Shown here: positions 1-12,547 of the stretch, piece after piece
Numbering within the stretch: position 1 is the first letter of the stretch
How the letters are laid out: each line of letters opens with the position of its first letter
DNA from: Ustulina deusta
Taxonomy: Eukaryota > Ascomycota > Sordariomycetes > Xylariales > Xylariaceae
NCBI GenBank assembly: GCA_023159155.1
Contig: JAJNNX010000003.1
Location: 1,984,001-2,048,000 of the forward strand
Length of the DNA stretch: 64,000 bases
Reading direction: 5' to 3'
The notes under the pieces: model-generated
Told to the model about the DNA's origin: nothing
The model's database searches: none
What the model saw: only the letters and a program-made list of their open reading frames with translations
Position numbers and translations under genes: made by a program

Positions 1-2591
1 ATAATATATTATATTTTGTTTATATATGTTATTTGTTTTATATATAATATATCGTATAAAGCCTATTTAATATTAATTAGTAGTTATAAAAACATTTGAA
101 AAAATTATAAAAAAGTACTACAGATTAGTAAAAGTAATAATAAAAATAAACTTATATAAATAGGTTTTTATATTGTACTTTAAAATCTTTATTATATAAT
201 ACTACTTTTTTATAAAAAAGCATTAGTAATATTATATAAAATAAAATAAATATTTTATATTATAAAATATCTAAATATATTTAATTATTATAAAAAAAAT
301 AATAAAAACCTAATTTTTAGTATATAAATATTAATTTTTTATAAAAAATATAAAAAATATTATATAAAAAAAACAAAAATAGCATACAATTATGCTACTT
401 TTAACTATACTATTATATAATAATTAAATAGCCCTTTTTTTTCTTTCTATTTATTTTATTTTTTTACTATAGTATTAAATATATTATATAACATATAAAA
501 AACTACTAAAGTATATCTATAATTTATATATAAAAAAATTATATAAAAACTTAACGTTAGTTTAAAAAATATATAAAAAATATTTAACTTTTAATACTAA
601 AATAAACTTATTAATTTAAATAATATAATAAAACTAATATTTAATATATATATAACTTATTAAATCAAAAAGTATAACTATATAATTAATAATAAACAAA
701 TATTTTAAAAAACATATAAAAAAAAATTTATAAAATAAATATTTAAATATTTTAGAAAACTTTATATAAATATTTATATAAAACTTTATAATATTATTAC
801 ATATAAAAAAATATAACTATAAATAAACTTAAGCATATATATAAAAAACTTTGCTTAAATTATATAAAATAAATTTAAACTAACTAAAAGTTCTTTTAAA
901 CTTTTAATTGTTTAATCTATTTTATTACGTTTTATATAATAGCTTTTAGTTTTTTTTATACTAAGTTAATAATTTTGACCTATTTTCTTTTAGCCTACCC
1001 ATACTCTTTAACTTACCTCTACCCCTTAGCCTACTCTAGCCCCTAAGCCTATTATATAAACAGAACAAAAACTAAAAATCAAACATCTGGAACTTATATA
1101 GCCTAATCTTACTTAGAACGTACGATTTTATACTTCTAAAAACTACGTTATTTAGTTTGTACAACTTACTCTTAAGTTTTAAAATATTTTTAAACTTATA
1201 TATAGTTATATAATAAAAGCAAGCTATAAACCTAACTTTTAACTAATATATAAATACCCTATTATTTATAACTTTTTTTAGACCTTTATATAATAGGCAT
1301 ATTTTTATATAATATTAAACTTTATATTAAACAACTTTTTTTTAGATCTATTTTTTATAAAAAATATATAAAACAAAATAACTTTTCTTAAAAAATATAT
1401 AATTTTTTAAAAGATATAAAAAAAAAAAAAAAACTATACGGGCTAACTATACAACTTATTTTATAATAAAATATATTTATTTATAAATATTTATTAAAAA
1501 CTTAGTATTATAAAAAAATCAATATTACGTAGTATTTCTGATAATTTTTAAAAGTTATATAAAAAAATTTTATATTTACTAAATAGGACTTAAAAAAACT
1601 TAAAATAAAATCTATTATATAATAAATGCTTACTTTAATACTAATATAAATTAAAGCTAGTACTAGGCCAACTAGACTATAATTATTTTTGTACAAATAA
1701 AATAAAAAAAATAAAATAAAAAATAAAAATAAAAAAAGTCAGAAATATAAAAGCAATATATAATATAAAAGATTTTAAAAAACAACAAAAAAACAAAAAG
1801 CAACAAAAAACTTAAGCATTTTTTTATATATAAGCTTTTTTATATACAAGCTAACCTAACTTTTAATTAATTAACTTTTTTTTATACAAATAACCTGCCT
1901 AGTTAACTAAACATAAGCAACTTTAAAAACTTTTAACTAGCAACTGCCCGTATAAAACCTACTAACTAAACAAGCTAGCTAATTATAAACTTTGCTATTA
2001 TATAGAACAAAAGCAAATATTTAGTTTTAATTTAAATAGTTATTAAATAATGTTTAGCTTATAGTTTTTAATTAACTATATAGCTAAAACAATAGTTTTG
2101 CAATATTATCGCATAACTTTATTAAAAAAAAATAATCTATTAATCTAGTAGTTATATATATAAACTAGATTACTAATCTAATCGCTTCTATAATAGTTAA
2201 ACTTTTATATATATATCTAAGCAGTTATATAGTTATTTTTTGTTTTTTTTATATAACAAATAGTTATAACTAAAAAAAAAATAGCTAGTATTAGAATAAC
2301 TAGCATTAGTTATAACCTTATTATATAACTTGCATAAAATATAAGTTCATGCTTGGCTATTATATAAATATTAGCTGGACTTCGGCTGGACAAAAAGGAC
2401 CTTACTTTCCCTTTGTTATATTAGCTCGTACAATAGCGTAAGCTCTTATATAAATATAAAAGACTTATGCTTTGTATAAACATTCTTTTTTTTTTTTTTT
2501 TTTTTATAAATAACATAATACAATATATTATATTCTATCCATGCGCATTATTTGTTTTACGTACAATATATCGTATAAAGCCCATTCAACA
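1..2591. mobile_element. Element A: LTR retrotransposon relic, left end outside window
   Basis: The first 72 bases reappear as a diverged direct copy at 2520-2591, ending with the shared block around ATATATCGTATAAAGCC. This suggests the window opens inside the 5' LTR of an element whose 3' LTR ends at 2591 (terminal CA at 2590-2591). The interior is almost pure A/T with TpA predominating and no open frame of useful length, as expected after heavy RIP. Downstream of 2591 the sequence resumes a different element (B), so A is inserted into B. The superfamily cannot be told. The start of the 3' LTR is not certain; a plausible zone is about 2330-2345. Confidence 0.6.
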
Positions 2592-4323
2592 TATTAAGTT
2601 TTGTATTAATTATAGATTTTTTATTTAATATTTCCTAAAAAGCTAATTGAATAAATTTAATTAAACAAAAAAACTAGTTATAAAATCTAAAAAATAAAAA
2701 CAAAAAGCTATACATACCTAAAATTATTTTAAATAAGATTATTTTTTTTTATATAGCTTTAATTTAAAAAGCTTATATATTTTTAATTATTATATACTAA
2801 AATTAATATAAAATAATTAAAATATTAAAATAAAAATATTATTAGTGTTATTTAAAATATAATTATAAATAATAAAAATATATTATTTAACTAATAAAAT
2901 TATAACTATATATAAATATTTATAAATAAGTTTAGTTATTTAATTATAATTTTATTTAATAAAAAAATAAATATTATAAAATTATTAGCTATATAATATT
3001 ATAAAAATTTATATAGATTTTTTAGTATATTAAATATATAAATATTAAATAATATAAAATTATTTATTTTTAAGTTTATAATAATAATTAATAGTTTTAT
3101 AAGTATTAAATACTATTTTAATAATATTTATTATTTTTAAACCTAAAAAGCAATAAAATTAACTAACTAAGAATTAGACTAATAATTCTGTTTTTATATT
3201 AATAAATATTAAAATAACTAAAATATTTATTTTTTTGTTTTAGATTTTATATATAATGCTTTATAATACTTATTAATTAATATATTATTATTAAAAATAG
3301 CAATAAAAATTAAAACATAAAACTTTTTAATAGTAAATATTAATAAAATAGTTATAAATTTTAATATTAAGCAATAAATATTTAACTTAGTTTATTAAAT
3401 CTAAAATATTTAAAAAATAGTATATAATATAGTAATTTTTATATAAAAATAATACAAGCTATAAACTAATAAAAAAAAATATTTAATAAATTTTAAAATA
3501 AAAAATAAGGTTTTTTTTAAAAAGAAAAGCTTTGTAACATAAGTACTAACTATTAAATTAGATTTTTAATTAGTTAGATTTTTAAAAATTTTAAAAAAAT
3601 AAAAATTTAGCTATATTTTTAATTTATTTAATTTATATAAAATAAAAAACTTGTTTTATACTAACTAATTATAAAAAACAAGCAATAATCTTTTATTTTA
3701 ATAAATTTAGTTATTACTTTTAACTAAAAATATTAATAATAAAACAAAGTTTAAAGTTAAACAAATCAAACAATTAAAAATATATAAAAAAAAATAAAAA
3801 ACTATAGTATTAAGTTGTTTAAAAAAGCTATAATTCTAAAAATATTTAGTATATAGCTTAGAATTTTAAAAATATATTAATTAAGCTTAATTAATTTTAT
3901 AAAATTTATAAAAAAATATTTAGATTTTTTATAAAATTATAAAAATAAATATATATAGTAATAGTTAATAAGTTTGCAAATAATTATAAAAACAATAATA
4001 AAATAATATAATATAAAAAAACTATATAAACTTAATATTATTAATAATTTTGAGTTAAAACTATATTTAAATTTTTAGTTTTAAAAGGAAATAATATAAT
4101 AGTTAGTGCAGTTTTAGCAAAACTTGCAAAAATTTTAGACCTATATAGTAATAAAATAGGAAGTTTACGTATAAACTAATTTATAATTTTATAGCTATAT
4201 ATATAGAGTTTATATTTATTTACTTTATAAACTTTAATCTTTTTTTTTTTTTTTTTAGCTTGAAGTCTTTGTTTATAGTATTAATAAACTAGCTATAGAA
4301 GCTTTACTCGACTGATCGTAATA
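2592..4323 (+). mobile_element. Element B: 3' part of a RIP-mutated gypsy-like retrotransposon
   Basis: From about 2592 the sequence aligns by eye with element C around 15046-15585 and 20221-21205 (same order and orientation), then runs into an LTR at 4095-4323 that matches the LTRs of elements C and D. The left remainder of B lies beyond the window, separated by the nested element A. All frames are closed. B appears to be the oldest layer because A is inserted in it. Confidence 0.65.
4095..4323 (+). repeat. 3' LTR of element B
   Basis: About 229 bp. It begins with a RIP-altered TGTAACGGTCAG (here TATAATAGTTAG) and ends near ACTGATCGTAATA, where other copies read GATCGTGACA. It shares the internal block ending in a T-run followed by AGCTTGAAGTCTTTG with four other LTR copies in the window. 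Confidence 0.7.
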
Positions 4324-4801
4324 TATTATATATTTTAAAAATATTATAATAGATCTTAAAAAAGTTATTTATAGTATTTTATAAAGCTTTTTAATAGTAT
4401 TAATGTTTTATATATTATATTTATATAAACTAATAAGTAATAACCTAAATAAATAGAGATATATTAATAATATAATAATATTAATTATAAAAAAAACTTT
4501 AAAATAAAATATATATAAAACTAAAAAATAAATTAATAAAATCCTAGAATATAGCTACACTAATAAAATTGTTTTTATTCCTAAAAAAATAAAAATTATA
4601 TATTTTATATATAGTAGATCTTAAGCTAACCTTATAATTAACTTTAAAAATAGTACAAAAATCTTTTTAATTTTAATAGTTAATTTCTTTGAACTATATA
4701 GAATACTAGTTTTATATTAGCTAGAAATATACTTAAACTAGAAATTCTAGTTTTGCTAATATATTAAAAAAAAAGCCGCTAAAAGATTTAAAATAGCTAA
4801 C
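4324..4801. other. AT-rich spacer between elements B and C
   Basis: RIP-type AT-rich DNA with no frame and no recognisable element. It is probably another older repeat into which element C inserted: the 5 bases before element C (CTAAC, 4797-4801) match CTAAT after its far end at 21443-21447. Confidence 0.4.
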
Positions 4802-5036
4802 TATAATAGTTAGCACAGTCTTAGCAAAACCCGCAAGAACTCTAGACCTATATAGCAATAAAATAGGAAATCTACGCATAGACCAACCTATAATTCTGCA
4901 GCTATATATATAAAGTCTATATTTATCTATTTTATAAACTTTAATTTTTTTTTTTTTTTTTTTTTTTTTAGCTTAAAATCTTTATTTATAGTATTAATAA
5001 ACTAGCTATAAAAGTTTTATTTAACTAATCATAATA
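4802..5036 (+). repeat. 5' LTR of element C
   Basis: 235 bp, starting TATAATAGTTAG (original TGTAACGGTCAG inferred from the best preserved copy) and ending ATCATAATA. It is followed by the same internal sequence (CTACTTTAAG) that follows the 5' LTR of element D on the other strand. Confidence 0.75.
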
Positions 5037-6534
5037 CTACTTTAAGCTTACTAATTATTTATTAATAAATATTTAATAAATATATATTTTTTATTTTGTT
5101 ATAATTAATAAAATATAAATAAACTTTTTTTTTTAGTTGTATATTTAATATAAAAAATTATATATTTTATAATATAAATTTAATTTTAATATAATTTTAA
5201 TAAAATTTTTAATTTTTATATTACTTAAAAATTAATAATTTATAAAAAACTTAATTTTAAATATTTATATTTTATTTTTAGTTTTTAAACAATTAAAATA
5301 ACTTTAATTTTTAAATATAGCTAGTTTTTTATTATGAAATAATTTTAAAATCTTTTTTTTTATAAAAAAAAAAAAAAAATTAAATACTAAACTTTTTTGC
5401 AAACGTTTTAAGCAAACTAATATTTAAAAAAAAATCTATAAAAAATAAAAAATTAAAGCTTAAAAACCCAAAATTTAAACTAGAACTAAAATAATTTAAA
5501 ATAAGTAATATATTTAAAAATATAGTACTAAATATTATAGCTATATAAGCTTATAATTTTATATTAGTTTTAATAGAACGTTTTTAATAAATAAAAAAAA
5601 TAAAATATTAATTTTTTAATATATTTATTTTAGTACTTTTAAAAAATAACTATAATTTAATAATAAAAAATATATTTAAAAGTATTAATTTTAAACTTTT
5701 TAGTTTTATTGCTTTATTTATTTTTTGTTTTATTAGTTTATTTTTTAGTGCTTTAAACCTTATTTATATTAAAAAAACTAAAATATAAAAAATTAATTCT
5801 AGTAAATTTTATAAAAAATAAAGCTTTATTTAATAATTAAATCTATAAACTAGTAAAAAAGCTAAATAAAAATATTACTATATTTTAAACTAAAAATAGC
5901 TAATTTTAATATATTATAAACTAATTAAAAAAATATACTAAAAAATTAATAAAAATATTTTTTTATTTAATTAAAAAACTATTTAATAATATTATTAAAA
6001 TAATTTAAGTTTTATTAATAGTTTATTATAATTTTAATTAAATAATTATTATTTATAAAATATTTTAAGTTTATATATATAAAATTAATAAAAATATTAA
6101 TAAGTTTATTTTTATATTTAATAGTTTAGTTTAAAAATATTAATTTATTAAATTATAATAAAAATATAAATTATAAAACTATTTTTATATAAATTTAAAA
6201 AAAAATTTATATAAAACTTTTATAAATTTAAATATTTTTTATAAATTATTTATTAATAAAATTATTAAATTAATATATAATATTAAATAAGCTTATAAAA
6301 ACTATTAATAAACTAAACTTATTAGTTTAATTAAGCAAAAATCTAATTTAAATAATTAAACTTTTAATAAATTTACTTATTAATTTTTAGCTAATTTTAA
6401 AAGTTCTAAAATATTTATTTTAAAATAATTAAAACAAATATTAATTATAAAAAAAAAAAGCCTATTAAAATAATAAAACTTATTTTATTTATAATAAAAA
6501 AAAAAATATATTAATTAACTGCCCTAACCAAAAG

Positions 6535-6778
6535 TGTCACGATCAGTCAAGTAAAGCTTCCACAGCTAGTTTATTAATACTATAGACAAAGACTCTAAAC
6601 TAAAGAAAAAAAAAAGAAAAAAAAGAAATCAGAGTTTATAAGATAGGTAGATATAGACTTTATATATATAGCTGCAAAGTTAGGTTAGTTCGTACGTAGA
6701 CTTCCTATTTTATTGCTATATAGGTCTGGAGTCCTTGCAGGTCTTGCTAAGACTGTATAGATTATACTAACCGTTATA
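6535..6778 (-). repeat. 3' LTR of element D
   Basis: 244 bp. The outer edge reads TGTCACGATCAG on the plus strand (LTR end ...CTGATCGTGACA on the minus strand). It is partly RIP-mutated: it starts TATAACGG on the minus strand versus TGTAACGG in its partner. Confidence 0.8.
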
Positions 6779-9700
6779 TTACCCCTTTTTAAAACCGAAA
6801 GTTTAAATATAATTTTAATTCGAAGTTACTAATAATGTTAGGTTTGTATAGTTTTTCTATGTTGTACTGCTTTATTATTATTTTTATAATTGTTTGCAAA
6901 TTTATTAGTTACTACTGTACATATTTATTTTTGTAATTTTATAGGAGGTTTAGGAGCTTTTTTATAGGGTTTATAGAATTAGTCAAGTTTAATTAGCATA
7001 TTTTTAAAAATTTAAGCTATATATTAGGTATTATTAGGATTGTAGCTTTTTTAGGCAACTTAATATTGCAACTTTTTGCTTTTTTTTTTATATTTTTTAT
7101 TGTTTGATTTGCTCGATTTTAAATTCTGTTTTATTATTAATATTTTTAGCTAAAAGCAATAATTAGATTTATTAAAATAAAAAGTTATTGTTTGTTTTTT
7201 GGAATTAGTTAATATAAAATAAGTTTTTTATTTTATAAAAATTAAGCAAATTAAAAACGTAACTAAATTTTTGTTTTTTTAAAATTTTGAAAGGTTTAAT
7301 TAATTAAAAATCTAATCTAATAATTAATATTTATATTATAAAACTTTTCTTTTTTAAAAAAACTTTATTTTTTATTTTAAAATTTATTAAATATTTTTTT
7401 TTTTAGTTTATAGCTTGTATTATTTTTATATAAAAATTGTTATATTATATATTATTTTTTAAACGTTTTAAGTTTAGTAAACTAGTTTAAGCGTTTGTTG
7501 CTTAGTATTAAAATTTATAATAGTTTTGCTAATATTTACTATTAAAAAGTTTTATATTTTAATTTTTATTACTACTTTTAATAATAATATGTTAATTAAT
7601 AAATATTATAAAAAATTATATATAAAATCTAAAACAAAGAAATAAATATTTTAATTGTTTTAATATTTATTAATATAAAAATAGAATTATTAGTCTAGTT
7701 TTTAATTAGTTAATTTTATTGCTTTTTAAATCTAAAAGTAATAAATATTACTAAAGCAATACTTAATACTTATAAAACTATTAATTATTACTATAAACTT
7801 AAAAATAAATAATCCTATATTATTTAATATTTATATATTTAATATATTAAAAAATCTATATAAACTTTTATAATATTATATAGCTAATAATTTTATAGTA
7901 TTTATTTTTTTGCTAAATAAAATTGCAATTAAATAGCTAAACTTATTTATAAATATTTATATATAGTTATAACCCTATTAGTTAAATAGTATATTTTTGC
8001 TATTTATTACTATATATTGCTATACTATAGCTAATATAAACAATAAATAAAAAAAGCCAGAAGTTTTATTTTATAATATTTTATTTTTTTTATAATTATA
8101 ATAATTATATATATATTATTTATAATTATATTTTAAATAAAACTAATAATATTTTTATTTTAATATTTTAATTATTTTATATTAACTTTAGTATATAATA
8201 ATTAGAAATATATAAGTATTTTAAATTAAAACTATATAAAAAAAGATAATTTTATTTAAAATAATTTTAAGTATATATAGCTTTTTGTTTTTATTTTTTA
8301 GATCTTATAGCTAATTTTTTTATTTAATTAGGTTTATTAAGTTAGCTTTTTAGAAAATATTAAATAAAAGGTCCATAGTTAATATAAGACCTAATATTTT
8401 ATTAGGCAAAACTAATACTATTATTTATTTTTTAGCTTTTTTAGCTTTAATTATAAAAAGCTTAGCTATTTTTTTTAATAAAGCATTAGTTACTATATTT
8501 TTTTGTTCTAATTAATATTAAAAAATAATATTAAAATTTAATAAAAAGTTAGCCTAGCATATTTATTATATTAATAAAATCTATTTATTTAAAAAATATA
8601 ATAAAGCTTAATAATTAGTTACTATAAAGAACTTAGTTTTAAAAAGCTTTAAGTAGTAATATTTCAAAATCTATATTATTACTAAAAGTTTACGGTTTTA
8701 AATCGGATAAGCTTGCTTAATTAATATTATTATTTTAAAAAAATACTTTATAGGTTTTTAGGTTATATTTTCTTATTACTATTAAATAATTTTTATTATT
8801 ATATTATATAAAATATTTATTTTTATTTGTATTAGTTAGCCGGGCCTAAAAAAAGCTAAAATAAATACTTTATAAGCTAGCAGTTTTATATGTTTAAAAG
8901 TTTATTTTTGTTTTAGTCCTATTACAAATAGCTTATTTTTTTTTAGTAATTAATTTAAAAAAGTAATAATTTTACTAGCGTAATAAATAAATATATAAAC
9001 ATAATTATAAAGCTTAAAAAATAACCGGATTAATTTAATATTTTTAAAATTATTAAAGTTTTAATTTAAAATTGCTTAGATTTTTATAAAATTAATTTTA
9101 ATCTTTACTTTAGTTTTTATAATTATTTTTAAATAATTAATAATAAGTATATTAAAACAAAACTGTTTAATATTTTTTTAATATTTAGTTTAATATAAAT
9201 AATAAATTATTTTTTTATAATAGGTCTAGTGCTATTTTTTAGTTTTAGAATAAATTAAAATATTATTTATATAAATATTTGCAAACTTGTTTAGAAGTTT
9301 TTAAATTTGTGTATTAATAAAAGCTTACTACTAGGCAAGTTTTATTTTTAAACTAAATAATAAAACCTTTTATTAAAATATTTTTTTATAAGTTTAAAAT
9401 AAAATAAAATAATATAATTTTATAGTTAATAATAATTAATAAAAAGCTTTAATAATATTTAGTTTTATAAATTAAGTAGTATTATAACAATTAAATATAG
9501 TACTGCTAATATTTAAAGCTAGTATAATTTGATTTTTTAAATATATATATTTTTTATTAATAATTAATTATAAACTTATATTTAATTAATTTAAGTTTAA
9601 ATATAAATAGAACAAAAGTAATATTTAAGTTTATATTTTGTTTAATAAAGTTTATAACAAATAGTTTATTTATAAACTTTTTTTTAAATAAAATAAACTA

Positions 9701-12302
9701 TATAAATATATAATATTAATAAAAACTAAAAGTATATTTTTTATTATTAAATTCTAATATTATATTAAATTTTAGTTGTAATAATAGCAAAGTTTTAAAT
9801 TTTTTTTTTTAAAAAAACCTTTTTAAATATAATAGCTAAAAAAGCAAAAAGCTTTATATTAACTTTATATACTAAAGATCCTTTTTTTTTAGAAATAAAA
9901 TCAGTTTATTATTAAAAGTCTTTTATAGTACTACTTAGTTAATCTAAGTTTATTTTTTTTATAAAATATTAATTACTTTTAAGTTTTTTTTAAATAGCTT
10001 AGTATAGTTATTTTTAGTTATTATAAACTTAATTATAATAGGCTTTTTTAAAGTTCTTTTAGCTAGTTATTTTTATTTATTTTAATAGAAATAATTCTAA
10101 AAATTTTATATAATTTTTTTAATAGTAGCTTAGTTTTCTTTTTTTTTAAAAGTTATTATATAAACTTTTTTTGTTTTAGGTTTAAAAGTTCTAGGTTTTT
10201 ATTTTATTTTTTTAGTTTTAGTTATTTTTAGAATAATTGTTTTGTTTTTAAAAAATTGTTTTAATATTTAATAATATTTTTTTAACGCTTAATTGTATTA
10301 ATTTATATTTTTTTATATTTTTGGGTTTATATTTTATTATTTATAGCTAAAAAATTTAACTATAATTATTAGCAAAAATTAAACTAATAAAAATAAATTA
10401 TTTAGCTAAATTAATTATTGTTTTTAAGTTTTTATTAAAATATTTTGTTTTATTAATTATTTAATACTAATAATAATATTGTAGCTAAAATTAGTTACCT
10501 AAAACGTTTAGTTCTTAAATTATTAATTATTAATTTTTATAATATATATTAAATATTTGCGGACTTTGCTAATTACTTTGCTTTAATAGTTACAGAACTT
10601 TTAAAGTTTAGCTAGCCGAACTACTCTTATTTTTAACTATTGCTTAACTTGTTATATAAACTTATAGCTAATTATTAAAAAAATATAAGTTCTAATATTA
10701 TATAAAACTAAAGTTTTTATTTTAATATTATTAATTTATAATTAAATAAATATTTTAAAAATAATTAATTTATTTTAGCTATATATTTTAGCTAAAATAA
10801 ATAAAAAAAATTAATAAAAAGATTTTTATTAGTTCTATTTGTTTTTTAAGTTAGATAAACTACTAAAGTTATTTTTGTTATAGCTTTTTTTTGCTAGTTA
10901 AATACTTAAAACTTTAAGCTTTTAATTAAAGCAATTAATTAATATATGCTTTTTTTTTTTAATAATTAGTACTTATTTTAACTATTTTAAAGTACTTATT
11001 TTAACTATTTTAAAGTAAATATTTTAGAACTTTTAAAGTTAGCCAAAAGTTAGTAAGCTAATTTATTAAAAGTTTAATTACTTAAGTTAGATTTTTGCTT
11101 AATTAAACTAATAGGTTTAATTTATTAATAGTTTTTATAAGCTTATTTAATATTATATATTAATTTAATAATTTTATTAGTAAACAATTTATAAAAAATA
11201 TTTAAATTTATAAAAACTTTATATAAATTTTTTTTTAAGTTTATATAAAAATAGTTCTATAATTTATATTTTTATTATAATTTAATAAATTAATATTTTT
11301 AAGCTAAACTATTAAATATAAAAATAAATTTATTAATATTTTTATTAGCTCTATATATATAAGTTTAAAATATTTTATAAATAATAACTATTTAATTAAA
11401 GTTATAATAAACTATTAATAAAGCTTAGATTATTTTAGTAATACTACTAAATAATTTTTTAATTAAATAAAAATATATTTTTATTAAATTTTTAGTATAT
11501 TTTTTTAATTAGCTTATAATATATTAAAGTTAGCTATTTTTAGTTTAAAATATAATAATATTTTTATTTAGCTTTTTTGTTAGTTTATAAACCTAATTAT
11601 TAAATAAAGTTTTATTTTTTATAAATTTGCTAGGATTAGTTCTTTATATTTTAGCTTTTTTAATATAAATAAGGTTTAAAGCATTAAAAAGTAAATTAAT
11701 AAAATAAAAAACAAATAAAACAATAAAACTAAAAAGTTTAAAATTAGTATTTTTAAATATATTTTTTATTATTAAATTATAGTTATTTTTTAAAAGTACT
11801 AAAATAAATATATTAAAAAATTAGCGCTCTACTTTTTTTATTTATTAAAAAAGTTCTATTAGAACTAATACAAAATTATAAGCTTATATAACTATAATAT
11901 TTAATATTATATTTTTAAATATTAGTTCGTTTAAAACATTTATAAAAAAGTCTAATATTTAATTTTTTTTTTTCCACAAAAAAAGAATTTTTAAAATTAT
12001 TTAATAATAAAAAGCTAGTTATATTTAAAAATTAAAATTATTTTAATTGTTTAAAAACTAAAAATAAAATAAAAATATTTAAAGTTAGATTTTTTATAAG
12101 TTCTTAGTTTTTAAATAGCATAAAAATTAAAAGTTTTATTAAAATTATATTAAAATTAGATTTATATTATAAAATATATAATCTTTTATATTAAATATAT
12201 AATTAAAAAAAAAAGTTTATTTATATTTTGCTAACTATAACAAAATAAAAAATATATATTTATTGAAAATTTATTAATAAATAATTAATAAACTTAAAGT
12301 AG

Positions 12303-12547
12303 TATTATAATTAGTTAAGTAAAACTTTTATAGCTAGTTTATTAATATTATAAACAAAAACTTTAAGCTAAAAAAAAAAAAAAAAAAAAAAAAAAATTCA
12401 AAGTTTATAAGATAGGTAGATATAAACTCTGTGTGTATAGCTGCAGAGTTAGGTTGGTCCGTGCGCAGACTTCCTATTTTATCGCCATGTGGGTCTGGAG
12501 TCCTTGCGGGTCTCGCCAAGACTGTACAGACTGTACTGACCGTTACA
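12303..12547 (-). repeat. 5' LTR of element D, unusually well preserved over 12420-12547
   Basis: 245 bp, beginning TGTAACGGTCAG on the minus strand. The outer 125 bp keep G, C and CpG sites lost in every other copy, while the inner half is AT-rich with a 30-base A-run. A 61-residue open frame through it is a by-product of this preservation and is not a gene. Confidence 0.8.

Larger units (their letters stand above)
6535..12547 (-). mobile_element. Element D: full-length Ty3/gypsy-type retrotransposon nested in element C
   Basis: Both LTRs are on the minus strand: 5' LTR 12303-12547 and 3' LTR 6535-6778. Flanks AAAAG (6530-6534) and GAAAG (12548-12552) form a 5-bp target duplication differing by one RIP-type change. 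Flanking sequence 12548 onward continues the interior of element C exactly where 6534 broke off, which proves nesting. The minus strand at 9250-9288 shows the same altered reverse-transcriptase box (FANIYINNILIY) as element C. A polypurine-like AAAAAGGGG lies just upstream of the 3' LTR (about 6781-6790 on the plus strand as CCCCTTTTT). The total of 6.0 kb is normal for gypsy elements. All frames are destroyed. Confidence 0.82.

Noticed and set aside
12334..12519. 61-residue minus-strand frame
   Set aside because: It lies inside the 5' LTR of element D and exists only because that LTR is less mutated.
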